Assembly: GCF_005517195.1 (NCBI RefSeq)
Contig: NZ_CP040244.1
Coordinates: 5,288,001-5,352,000 of the forward strand
Direction of reading: 5' to 3'
Length of the DNA: 64,000 bases
Source of the DNA: Streptomyces vilmorinianum
GTDB lineage: Bacteria; Actinomycetota; Actinomycetes; Streptomycetales; Streptomycetaceae
Shown here: positions 18,676-26,135 of the stretch, in pieces
Layout of the letters: the number at the start of each line of letters is the position of its first letter
How positions within the stretch are numbered: position 1 is the first letter of the stretch
Position numbers and translations under genes: made by a program
Notes under the pieces: model-generated
Seen by the model: the letters and a program-made list of their open reading frames with translations, nothing else
Told to the model about the DNA's origin: nothing
The model's database searches: none

Positions 18676-19457
18676 TTCGCGTCCTCCTTCGTGGCCTGGC
18701 GCGCCTGCCGACGGGTCACGGCGTTGTCCGTGGCACCGGTGATGGCGGCGATGATCGTCTCGTGGGTGGTGTCCTTGACGTCGAAGACACCGTTGTTGCG
18801 GCCCAGGCGCAGCACCGCGACCTTGTCCGCGACGGCGCGGACGTCGGCCATGTTGTGGCTGATGAGGATGACGCCGTGGCCGCGCTCGCGCAGCCGCTCC
18901 ACCAGGTCGAGCACCTGTGCGGTCTGCTCGACGCCGAGGGCGGCGGTGGGCTCGTCCAGGATGACGATCTTGGGGTCGCCGATCAGGGCGCGGGCGATGG
19001 CCACGACCTGGCGCTGACCGCCGGAGAGCGCCGCGACCGGGATACGGACCGACGGGATGCGAATGGACAGGGTGTCCAGGAGCTCCTTGGCGCGCTTCTC
19101 CATCGCGATCTCGTCGAGGACGGACGCGGAGCGCAGCTCGCTGCCGAGGAAGAGGTTGGCGACGACGTCGAGGTTGTCGCAGAGCGCCAAGTCCTGGTAG
19201 ACGGTGGCGACTCCGAGGTTCTGGGCGTCGTGGGGCTTGGTGATCTGGACGGGGTCGCCGTCCCATTCGATGACGCCCTCGTCGATCGGGTGAACACCCG
19301 AGATCGTCTTGACGAGGGTCGACTTGCCGGCTCCGTTGTCGCCGACCAGGGCGACGACCTCACCGGCGTGGATCTCCAGTTCTACGTCGGTGAGCACCTG
19401 GACGGCGCCGAACCGCTTGGAGACTCCGCGCAACGCCAGCACGGGCGTAGCGGACAC
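18672..19457 (-). CDS. xylG: Sugar ABC transporter ATP-binding protein (xylose type)
   Basis: 261-aa single-domain ABC ATPase, unlike the double-length RbsA/XylG of enterobacteria; this short form is usual in the Streptomyces operon. Walker A GDNGAGKST (about 43-51), Q-loop VYQDLAL, signature LSGGQRQ, Walker B VILDEPTAALG and the H-loop ISHNM are all intact. I chose the GTG at 19457 (VSATPVLALRG) because AAGGAG sits eight bases upstream; the in-frame ATG six bases earlier would overlap that site. Its stop overlaps the xylH start by four bases, so the two are coupled. Confidence 0.9.
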   Translation of the reverse strand: MSATPVLALRGVSKRFGAVQVLTDVELEIHAGEVVALVGDNGAGKSTLVKTISGVHPIDEGVIEWDGDPVQITKPHDAQNLGVATVYQDLALCDNLDVVANLFLGSELRSASVLDEIAMEKRAKELLDTLSIRIPSVRIPVAALSGGQRQVVAIARALIGDPKIVILDEPTAALGVEQTAQVLDLVERLRERGHGVILISHNMADVRAVADKVAVLRLGRNNGVFDVKDTTHETIIAAITGATDNAVTRRQARQATKEDAK

Positions 19458-19530
19458 GTGAATCATCTCCTTCGCCGCCTGACCGGCGGGGATGGTGGTG
19501 CGAGAGAGCACAGAGGGGGCTGTGAGAGGA

Positions 19531-19585
19531 GTCCGGCGCCCCGCCCCCGCTTGCGGGGCGTTGAACGGGGCGGGGTGCGCCGGAC
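19531..19585 (-). other. Intercistronic hairpin between xylF and xylG
   Basis: Left arm 19531-19546 (GTCCGGCGCCCCGCCC) pairs with 19567-19585 (GGGGCGGGGTGCGCCGGAC) with a two-base bulge. A small CCCCG/CGGGG stem nests inside. Located in the 188-base gap between the xylF stop and the xylG start. Placement behind the binding-protein gene fits partial termination or mRNA end protection, giving more XylF than XylGH. Confidence 0.6.
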
Positions 19586-19645
19586 CGGACCGGGGGCCTT
19601 CGGATCGGGTCGGTGGAGTCCGAAGAGCCGTACCGGCAGCGGGGG

Positions 19646-20746
19646 TTACTTGATGCCCGCCGCCTCGCAGGCCGCCTTGTACTCGGCGGTGCAGATGTCG
19701 GCGGCCTGGTAGACGCCGTCCTTGATGATGGTGCCCGCGATGTCGCCCTTGGTGACGACCTGCGCGTCGTACAGCTTCGCCGGGATGTCCTTGAACTCAC
19801 CGGTCAGGCTGGTGACCTTGGTGGGAACCAGGTCGTCGATCTTCTCGCCCTTGAGCAGGCGGACCGCGATCTCGGCGGTGGTCTCGGCCTCCGGCTTGAT
19901 CTGCTTGTAGATCGTGAAGGCCTGATCGCCCTTCAGGATCCGCTGCAGACCGGCGAGCTCGGCGTCCTGGCCGCCGACCGGGACCTTGATGCCCTGCTTG
20001 GACAGGGCGGTGATGATGCCGCCGGCCATGCCGTCGTTGGCCGAGTAGACGCCCTGGAAGCCGTCCTTGCCCAGGGAGTCGATGGCGGCACCCATCTTCT
20101 TGTTGGCCTCGTCCGGGGACCAGTCCGGGATGTCCTGCTCGTACACGACCTTCTTCACGCCGCTGTCGAGGACGCTGTGGGCGCCCTTCTTGAACAGCGG
20201 GGCGTTCGGGTCGGTCGGCGAGCCGTTGATCATGACAACGTTGGCGTCCTTGGCCTTGTCGCCGAGCGCCTTCACGAGGCCCTCGCCCTGCAGGCGGCCG
20301 ATCTTCTCGTTGTCGTAGCTGACGTAGGCGGAGATCGGGCCCTCGGCCAGGCGGTCGTACGCGACGACCTTGACGCCCTTCGTCTCGGCCTGCTGGACCC
20401 AGGACTTGGTGGCCTTGTAGTCGACCGAGTCCAGGATGATGACCTTCACGCCCTGGGTGACCAGCGCGTCGAACTGCTTCTTCTGCGTCTCGGTGTCCTG
20501 CGCGGCGTTGTTGTACTTGACCTCGCAGTCCGAGCAGAGAGCCTTGATCTTCGCCTCGATGATCGGGCGGTCGAAGGTCTCGTAACGCGTGGTCTTGTTC
20601 TCCGGCAGCAGCAGACCGATGGTCTTGCCGTCGCCGCCCTTCCCGCTACCCGAGTCGCCGTCGCCCGCCTTGCCACAGGCGGCTACGGAGAGGGCCATCG
20701 AAACCGCGGCCGTGCCTATGACGATGCGACGCGTCACTGCGTTCAT
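19646..20746 (-). CDS. xylF: Sugar ABC transporter substrate-binding lipoprotein (xylose type)
   Basis: 366-aa periplasmic-binding-protein-like lipoprotein. The ATG at 20746 follows GGGAGG at nine bases. The signal ends at lipobox VAAC (Cys24). The mature protein has the type-I fold: GKTIGLLLPENKTTRYETFDRP, VKVIILDSVDYKATKSWVQ, VKVVAYDRLAEGPISAYVSYDN, GVYSANDGMAGGIITAL, VPVGGQDAELAGLQRILKG. This layout is that of XylF/RbsB pentose-binding proteins. It delivers sugar to XylGH. First gene of the operon; its 5' region holds a likely ROK operator. Confidence 0.92.
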   Translation of the reverse strand: MNAVTRRIVIGTAAVSMALSVAACGKAGDGDSGSGKGGDGKTIGLLLPENKTTRYETFDRPIIEAKIKALCSDCEVKYNNAAQDTETQKKQFDALVTQGVKVIILDSVDYKATKSWVQQAETKGVKVVAYDRLAEGPISAYVSYDNEKIGRLQGEGLVKALGDKAKDANVVMINGSPTDPNAPLFKKGAHSVLDSGVKKVVYEQDIPDWSPDEANKKMGAAIDSLGKDGFQGVYSANDGMAGGIITALSKQGIKVPVGGQDAELAGLQRILKGDQAFTIYKQIKPEAETTAEIAVRLLKGEKIDDLVPTKVTSLTGEFKDIPAKLYDAQVVTKGDIAGTIIKDGVYQAADICTAEYKAACEAAGIK

Positions 20747-20822
20747 GTGGGGTTGCCTCCCTGACGAGGCCGCGACTTTGCGGCCGAGGTGGCACGAAGT
20801 CAACTCGGCCGCACCACCAACG

Positions 20823-20841
20823 TCAAGAAGTAAATTCTTAA
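20823..20841 (-). promoter_or_regulatory. Candidate ROK-repressor operator upstream of xylF
   Basis: Inverted repeat AAGAA (20825-20829) - GTAAA - TTCTT (20835-20839) in an AT-rich patch 80-95 bases upstream of the xylF start. The rok7B7 gene lies immediately beyond, and Rok7B7 is known to control xylFGH in S. coelicolor. That this repeat is its binding site is inference. Confidence 0.5.
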
Positions 20842-20904
20842 CGAGATGACAACGGTGCCGTTCGTTATCTAAGTGAAGGCAAGCCCCGGAGTCGGCTCCC
20901 CCGC

Positions 20905-22092
20905 CTACACGGAGGCGGGCAGGGCGCTCTCCAACAGGGTCGAATCGCCCATTTCGTTCAGGACGAGAGCCAGCGCGCCGAGCACCTCGGCGCGGGGGCC
21001 GAGCGCCCCGGGAACCAGCGACAACTGGCGGGCGGCGCTGGGGATCGCGTACCGCGAGACGGAGTCGCGGATCGGGGAAAGCACCAGCTCACCGGCCTCG
21101 GCGAGGTCGCCGCCGAGGACCACGCGGCTGGGGTTGAGCAGGTTGCAGAGGTTGGCGACGCCGCTGCCGATGTGGCGGCCGACGTCGGCGATCACCCGGC
21201 GGCAGCCGGGGTCGCCCTCGCGGGCCAGCTGGACGACCCGCTCCATCGTCAGATCGGCGCCGTGGCCGGGCTGGAGCAGCGGCAGGACGTAACGGGCGGC
21301 GGTGAAGGTCTCCAGGCAGCCGCGGTTGCCGCAGCGGCAGACCGGGCCGGACTCGTCGATCGTGATGTGCCCGATCTCGCCCGCGGTGCCTCCGGGGCCG
21401 CGGTAGACGCGCCCGTCGATGACGAGGCCGGCGCCCACACCGCTGGCGACCTTGATGTAGGCCAGGTCCTTCACCCCGCGGCCGCTGCCCCAGACGAGCT
21501 CGCCCAGCGCGCCCAGGTTGGCGTCGTTGTCGACGTACACGGGCACGCCGAGCCGCCCGGAGAGCTCGTCGGCCGGGTTGATGCCGCTCCAGCCCGGCAG
21601 GATCGAGGTGGAGCCCAGCCTGCCGGAGGAGACGTCGATCGGTCCCGGGACGCCGAGGCCGACGCCGATGACCTTGTCCCGGTCGATCCCGGTGGCCTCG
21701 ATCAGCCGCGTGACCAGCTGTTCCGCCCGGTCGAAGCCCTCCGCGGCGGAGGCGTCGACGTCGAGCGGCTCGGACTCCTCGGCGAGGACCTGGTGGGCGA
21801 GATTGCCGACGGCGACGCGGAGGTGGGTGTGCCCGAAGTCGACGCCGATGACGATGCCGGCGTCGCCGGAGAGCGAGACGCTGCGTGCCCGGCGGCCGCC
21901 CGCGGAGGTGGGGGTGACCTCGACGGTTCCGCCGTCCTTCAACTCCCGCACGATGTTGGAGACCGTGGCGGCGGACAGGCCGGTCGCTCGGGCGATCTCC
22001 GCCTGGGTGAGCGAGCCGGCCATGCGTACCGCACGGACGACCCGTTCCAGATTGGCCCTGTGCAGAGAGGTCTGCGACCCCGGAGTCTCCAT
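20905..22092 (-). CDS. rok7B7: ROK-family transcriptional regulator
   Basis: 395 aa. N-terminal winged HTH (LTQAEIARATGLSAATVSNIVREL, quoted in part: GLSAATVSNIVREL) followed by a ROK sugar-kinase-like domain: GVDFGHTHLRVAVG, GLGVPGPIDVSSG, VDNDANLGALGE, the ROK signature with GGTAGEIGHITIDESG, and the zinc motif CRCGNRGCLE. It closely resembles what I recall of S. coelicolor Rok7B7 (SCO6008), a regulator of the adjacent xylFGH operon that also affects carbon control and antibiotic production. Start taken as the ATG at 22092; an in-frame GTG four codons earlier is possible. The kinase catalytic Asp of ROK enzymes (VDNDAN) is kept. Confidence 0.9.
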   Translation of the reverse strand: METPGSQTSLHRANLERVVRAVRMAGSLTQAEIARATGLSAATVSNIVRELKDGGTVEVTPTSAGGRRARSVSLSGDAGIVIGVDFGHTHLRVAVGNLAHQVLAEESEPLDVDASAAEGFDRAEQLVTRLIEATGIDRDKVIGVGLGVPGPIDVSSGRLGSTSILPGWSGINPADELSGRLGVPVYVDNDANLGALGELVWGSGRGVKDLAYIKVASGVGAGLVIDGRVYRGPGGTAGEIGHITIDESGPVCRCGNRGCLETFTAARYVLPLLQPGHGADLTMERVVQLAREGDPGCRRVIADVGRHIGSGVANLCNLLNPSRVVLGGDLAEAGELVLSPIRDSVSRYAIPSAARQLSLVPGALGPRAEVLGALALVLNEMGDSTLLESALPASV

Positions 22093-22284
22093 CGACTCAT
22101 CCACTCCCGCCTGCGATGGACGGTGCGACCACCGCCCCCGGCCGGGGCCGCGCCTGTGAGACCCCAGCTTGTTCTCCAACTTGTGAACTCTAAGCTGAGC
22201 CTTTAGGCCTGTCCCCCGTCAAGAGCTGAGCGCGTCCGGGCTCGAATGAGCCCGGACGGGGGAACGCCCACTCCGGCACGGCGA

Positions 22285-22314
22285 AGGCCCCGGCGGGATG
22301 TCCCGCCGGGGCCT
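22285..22314 (-). terminator. Terminator of the ngcEFG operon
   Basis: Perfect 14-bp arms, AGGCCCCGGCGGGA at 22285-22298 and its complement at 22301-22314, 30 bases after the stop of the last permease gene. Confidence 0.85.
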
Positions 22315-22344
22315 CTCGGCTCGTACCGGTGTGTCCGGTGCGTC

Positions 22345-23268
22345 CTACTTGAGCGCGCCGGCCGTGAGGCCGGACTGCACCTGCCGCTGGAAGATCGTGT
22401 ACACGACGAGCACCGGGAGCATGGCGATCATCATGCCCGCCATGAGGGCGCCCCAGTCGTTCTCGTACCCCTGCTGCAGCGCGATCATCGCGAGGCCCTG
22501 GGTGAGGACGTACTTGTCCTCCTGCTGGTTGAGGACCATCGGCAGCAGGTACTGGTTCCACTGGCCGAGGAAGTTGAAGATGCCGATGCTGATCAGGCCG
22601 GGCTTGGCCATCGGCAGCATCACCTGGAAGAACGTCCGGGTGTGCGACGCGCCGTCGATCATCGCCGCCTCCGCCACCGTCGTCGGCAGGGTGCGGAAGA
22701 ACGCCGTCATGAAGAAGACGGTGAACGGCAGCGAGTAGGCGATGTAGACCAGGATCAGGCCGTGGTACGTCGCGAGCAGGGAGCTGCCCGGGAAGTCCCG
22801 CAGGACGAAGAAGAGCGGGATGACCAGCATGAACACCGGGAAGGACATGCCCGCCACGAACAGGTAGTAGATGAACCTGTTCCCCGGGAAGGTGAAGCGG
22901 GCCAGGACGTACGCGGCCATGGAGCCGAGCACCATCGTGCCGATCACCGACCCGCCCACGACGATGACGGTGTTGATGAAGTACTGGCCCATGTTCGCGT
23001 CGTTCCACGCGTTGGACCAGTTCTCCCAGTGCAGGACGGTCGGCAGGCCCCACGGGTCGGTGAGGATGCCGTTGCTGTCCTTGAAGGCGCTCCACAGCAC
23101 CCACAGCAGCGGCACGCCGACCATCAGCGCCCAGACGATCAGGATGCCGTGGGAGAAGACGTTGAGGACGCTGCCCTCGGAGGAGCGGCCGTTGGTCGGC
23201 CCGAGCTTCGCGGGGACGGTGGCGGGCGTGTCCAGCTTCGCCACCGTCTCGATCTCTTCGGTCGTCAT
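22345..23268 (-). CDS. ngcG: Carbohydrate ABC transporter permease (NgcG-like, MalG class)
   Basis: 307-aa permease with six predicted helices; the cytoplasmic EAA loop reads EAAMIDGASHTRTFFQVMLP, the contact site for the shared ATPase. The N-terminus is cytoplasmic and hydrophilic (1-35). It lies 11 bases after ngcF, and no ATPase gene is in the operon, as usual for Streptomyces CUT1 transporters that share MsiK. Similarity to the ngcEFG system (SCO6005-6007, uptake of N-acetylglucosamine/chitobiose) is recalled from gene order and sequence. Start ATG 23268 with a GGGG-type ribosome site. Confidence 0.85.
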   Translation of the reverse strand: MTTEEIETVAKLDTPATVPAKLGPTNGRSSEGSVLNVFSHGILIVWALMVGVPLLWVLWSAFKDSNGILTDPWGLPTVLHWENWSNAWNDANMGQYFINTVIVVGGSVIGTMVLGSMAAYVLARFTFPGNRFIYYLFVAGMSFPVFMLVIPLFFVLRDFPGSSLLATYHGLILVYIAYSLPFTVFFMTAFFRTLPTTVAEAAMIDGASHTRTFFQVMLPMAKPGLISIGIFNFLGQWNQYLLPMVLNQQEDKYVLTQGLAMIALQQGYENDWGALMAGMMIAMLPVLVVYTIFQRQVQSGLTAGALK

Positions 23269-23279
23269 CCGCCGTACCC

Positions 23280-24203
23280 CTAGTACTCGATCCGCTCACG
23301 TCGCGCGAAGCGCATCGTGAGCACTGCGAAGGTCATCGTGACAATGAGCATCGCGATGCCCATGGCGGAGGCGTAGCCGAACTGGCTGTCTCGGAAGGCC
23401 GTCAGGTAGAGCCTCAGCGGCATGACGTCCGTGGCCCCGTCCGGACCGCCCATGTTCACCGACATGATCTGGACCAGGGCGAAGGCGTCGAGGGCGATGA
23501 TGCCCATGTACACCCAGCCGGTCTGGACCGTGTCCCAGAGCAGCGGCAGGGTGATCTTGAAGAAGGTGTGGAAGCGGTTGGCGCCGTCGAGCAGCGCCGC
23601 CTCGTAGATGTCCCGCGGGATGGAGGCCATCGCCGCGGAGAAGAGCACCACATAGAAGCCGACGTGGCCCCAGACCATGACCGCGCTGATGCACCACAGC
23701 GCGAGGCTCTTCTCGCCCAGCCAGGAGTTCTGCAGGCTGTCCAGGCCCACCGCGCCGAGCAGCGAGTTGAGCATGCCGTCCTGCGGGTCCGGGTTGTAGA
23801 TGTTGAACCAGATGACCGCGATGATCGTGATCGAGATGACCTGCGGGAAGAAGAAGACGAACTTGTACAGCTTCGAACCGGCCACACCGGTGACGACTTC
23901 GTTCTTCCTGCGCCGGCCGCCGACATTGAGCATGAAGGCGAAGAAGAGTCCGAGGCCGAGGGTGACCACCGGGACCAGCGCCAGCATGTAGATGTTGTGG
24001 CGCAGCGCGTTCCAGAAGTCGTCGCTGTCCCAGAGTTTCTCGAAGTTGTCCAGGCCGACGAACTGGGCGGTCCCCACGAGCCCGGACCAGTCGGTCATCG
24101 AGATCTGGAACGCCTGGACGAACGGCGAGATCACGAAGATCGCATAAATGATCAGAGGCAGGGCCAGGAAGCCCACGATGAATCGGTATTTGCCGTGTTG
24201 CAT
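23280..24203 (-). CDS. ngcF: Carbohydrate ABC transporter permease (NgcF-like, MalF class)
   Basis: 307-aa permease, partner of NgcG. Starts MQHGKYRFIVGFLALPLIIY and shows six or seven helices. The EAA motif is EAALLDGANRFHTFFKITLP. A basic loop (GRRRKNEVVTG) separates helices 2 and 3. Together with NgcG it forms the heterodimeric channel of a CUT1 importer; chitobiose/N-acetylglucosamine is the expected substrate from the neighbourhood. It begins 42 bases after the ngcE stop. Confidence 0.85.
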   Translation of the reverse strand: MQHGKYRFIVGFLALPLIIYAIFVISPFVQAFQISMTDWSGLVGTAQFVGLDNFEKLWDSDDFWNALRHNIYMLALVPVVTLGLGLFFAFMLNVGGRRRKNEVVTGVAGSKLYKFVFFFPQVISITIIAVIWFNIYNPDPQDGMLNSLLGAVGLDSLQNSWLGEKSLALWCISAVMVWGHVGFYVVLFSAAMASIPRDIYEAALLDGANRFHTFFKITLPLLWDTVQTGWVYMGIIALDAFALVQIMSVNMGGPDGATDVMPLRLYLTAFRDSQFGYASAMGIAMLIVTMTFAVLTMRFARRERIEY

Positions 24204-24245
24204 GGTGCTCCCCGGCCCTTCCCCTCTTTTGCTGGACTTACCAGG

Positions 24246-25691
24246 TCAGGCGGTGCGCTTGAACTTGGCGACGGAGCTGTCCTTGGCCACCTTGTCGCAT
24301 TCCTCCTGGGTCTTCTTGATCCAGTCGGCCGCCTTCAGTTCGCCGGTGAGCAGCTGGCCCGTCAGACCACCGATCTTCTCGTCGGTCAGCGCCGGGTACC
24401 ACTCCTGCAGCTGAAGGCTGATCAGGTTGGTGCCGGCCTCCTTGAAGACCTTGCTGGCGGAGGCGAGACCGGGCGAGAGCTGCATTCCCTCGGTGGCGTC
24501 CATGACGCAGGTCAGCGACTTCACCTTGGTGGCGAAGTTCTGCGCGTGCTTCTTGGAGAGCATGATGCGCAGCATCTCCATACCGCCGATCGGGTTCTTG
24601 CCCTTGGCCGAGACGAGGTACGGCTCGCTCGGCTCGGCGCGCAGGGTGCCGTGGGGCATCTTGTCTCCGCTGCCGTCGAAGAGGGCGCCGACGGCCATGC
24701 CGAAGTCGGACGGCGTGGTCGGGGCGGCCTCGTTCTCGACCCAGGAGCCGTTCGGGATGAAGACGGCCTTGCCCTTGTTCCAGGCGGTCTGGGACTGGAT
24801 GTGGGTCAGGCCCTGGCTGCCTTCGAGGAAGTACTTCTTGGCGGCCAGCTCCTCGTAGTGCTCGACGACCTGCTTGACCGCGTCGCTCTTGGTCCATGCG
24901 TTGGGCTCGAGGTTGTCGATCGCGATCCACCCCTCCATGCCGCCGATCTTGGCGATCTGCGCGAAGAGGTTGAAGTGGACGTAGTACGGATACTTGCCCG
25001 CGTACGTCCAGGGCGCGATGCCGGCCTTCTTGATCTCGCCGCAGAGGGTGACCATCTCGTCGAGGGTCTTGGGGTACGCCCAGCCCTTGGACTCGAGGAG
25101 CTTCTGCGAGTACCAGGTGCCGTAGATCGTGAAGGCGTAGTACAGCACGTCGAACTTGTCGCCGTGCATGCCCTTCTCGATGGTGCTCGGGTGGATCGTG
25201 TCCCGGACCTTCTTCGCCGGGTCGTCCATGGAGGCGGCGTCGAGCAGCACGCCGAGGTCCTGCAGCTGGCCCTGGGTGGAGAGCTTGTTCATGTCCAGGT
25301 GGTCGGCGCCGGAGTTGTCGATGACGTCCGGCGGGTTGCCGCCCGCGAAGCGCGGCGTCAGCTTGGGGCCGACCTGCTGCGTGCCCGTGTGCTTGACCTC
25401 GGCGCCGTAGGTCGCCTTGAAGTCGGCCTCCGCGTCCTTGGCGTACTGGTCGCCCAGACCGCCCTTGAAGATGAACGCCTCCAGCGGGGCGCCCTGCTTC
25501 ACGCCGAGCGGGTTCTTCGCGGTCTTCTCGCCACCGGCGGCCTTCGGTCCCTTCTCGCCGCCACCGCCACCGGTGGCACAGGCGGAAAGGAAGCTCATCG
25601 TCGGCACCGAGATCAGACCGAGAGCGGCGGAGCGCTTCATCAGATCGCGGCGGCCGAGGCCTTCGTCGTTGTGCGCGGAGGTGGATCCCAT
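24246..25691 (-). CDS. ngcE: Substrate-binding lipoprotein NgcE-like (chitobiose/N-acetylglucosamine)
   Basis: 481-aa extracellular binding protein. The ATG at 25691 follows GAGGAC; an upstream TTG is less likely. The signal has a twin-arginine-like motif (GRRDLMKRSAALG) and a lipobox LSAC, so it may be a Tat-exported lipoprotein. The mature chain has family-1 features (KHTGTQQVGPKLTPRFAGG, PPDVIDNSGADHL, WYSQKLLESKGWAYPKT, GSWVENEAAPTTPSDFGM). The S. coelicolor homologue has been described as a lower-affinity chitobiose-binding protein. Promoter-proximal gene of ngcEFG. Upstream lie a 4x15-bp tandem repeat and a possible DasR site. Confidence 0.85.
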   Translation of the reverse strand: MGSTSAHNDEGLGRRDLMKRSAALGLISVPTMSFLSACATGGGGGEKGPKAAGGEKTAKNPLGVKQGAPLEAFIFKGGLGDQYAKDAEADFKATYGAEVKHTGTQQVGPKLTPRFAGGNPPDVIDNSGADHLDMNKLSTQGQLQDLGVLLDAASMDDPAKKVRDTIHPSTIEKGMHGDKFDVLYYAFTIYGTWYSQKLLESKGWAYPKTLDEMVTLCGEIKKAGIAPWTYAGKYPYYVHFNLFAQIAKIGGMEGWIAIDNLEPNAWTKSDAVKQVVEHYEELAAKKYFLEGSQGLTHIQSQTAWNKGKAVFIPNGSWVENEAAPTTPSDFGMAVGALFDGSGDKMPHGTLRAEPSEPYLVSAKGKNPIGGMEMLRIMLSKKHAQNFATKVKSLTCVMDATEGMQLSPGLASASKVFKEAGTNLISLQLQEWYPALTDEKIGGLTGQLLTGELKAADWIKKTQEECDKVAKDSSVAKFKRTA

Positions 25692-25800
25692 GCTCAAGTC
25701 CTCGCCTTCATTCAGGACTCAGGCGGTGTACCGGTCGCCCGTTTATCTGCTCGCCACAGGCGAAGGGCCCCGCCACCGCATTCGAATGCAGCTTGGGTCG

Positions 25801-25860
25801 TGCATTGGTGCTTGGTGCATTGGTGCTTGATGCATCGGTGCTTGATGCATCGGTGCAGTC
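25801..25860. repeat. Four tandem 15-bp repeats in the ngcE leader
   Basis: Four head-to-tail copies: TGCATTGGTGCTTGG (25801-25815), TGCATTGGTGCTTGA (25816-25830), TGCATCGGTGCTTGA (25831-25845) and a diverged TGCATCGGTGCAGTC (25846-25860). They lie between the putative promoter and the ngcE start, so they would be in the 5' untranslated RNA. Confidence 0.9.
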
Positions 25861-25908
25861 GTGCCGGCGTCGTGCCGCCGTGCGAGTGGTACGACGGTCT
25901 GGACGCCG

Positions 25909-25924
25909 ACAGGTATAGTCCACT
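25909..25924 (-). promoter_or_regulatory. Candidate DasR (dre) site overlapping the ngcE -10 region
   Basis: Read on the minus strand, AGTGGACTATACCTGT matches the DasR consensus AGTGGTCTAGACCACT at 12 of 16 positions. It covers TATACC, a plausible -10 box, with TTGCTC about 18 bases upstream as -35. DasR, a GntR regulator released by glucosamine-6-phosphate, controls N-acetylglucosamine and chitin genes in streptomycetes, which fits ngcEFG. Assignment is inference. Confidence 0.45.
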
Positions 25925-26091
25925 TCCCTTCCCCTGAGCAAGATCGAAAGCAGGTTTGCGCGGCAGTCTTTCCCGAGTTGAGACCTCACGGATTATGACG
26001 GTGCATCTGTGCCGTTTCCTCCCTCGACTTGCCGTCAACACCCTTGACACCGCCTGACACTTGGCCCCTACTGGAGCCTGCGCCATTCACT

Positions 26092-26105
26092 TGACAACGT
26101 TGTCT
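26092..26105 (+). promoter_or_regulatory. Palindromic operator upstream of the GH92 gene
   Basis: Perfect 12-bp palindrome GACAACGTTGTC (26093-26104), 31 bases before the mannosidase ATG, inside TTGACAACGTTGTCTAGA. The CG-centred form is typical of LacI-family operators that control secreted glycosidases. It overlaps a TTGACA-like box, so binding would block transcription. No LacI gene is in the window. Confidence 0.6.
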
Positions 26106-26135
26106 AGAACACAGTGGCAGGAGCGGCGACACGGC

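Noticed and set aside
25801..25860. Tandem repeats as a CRISPR array
   Set aside because: Units are directly adjacent with no spacers.
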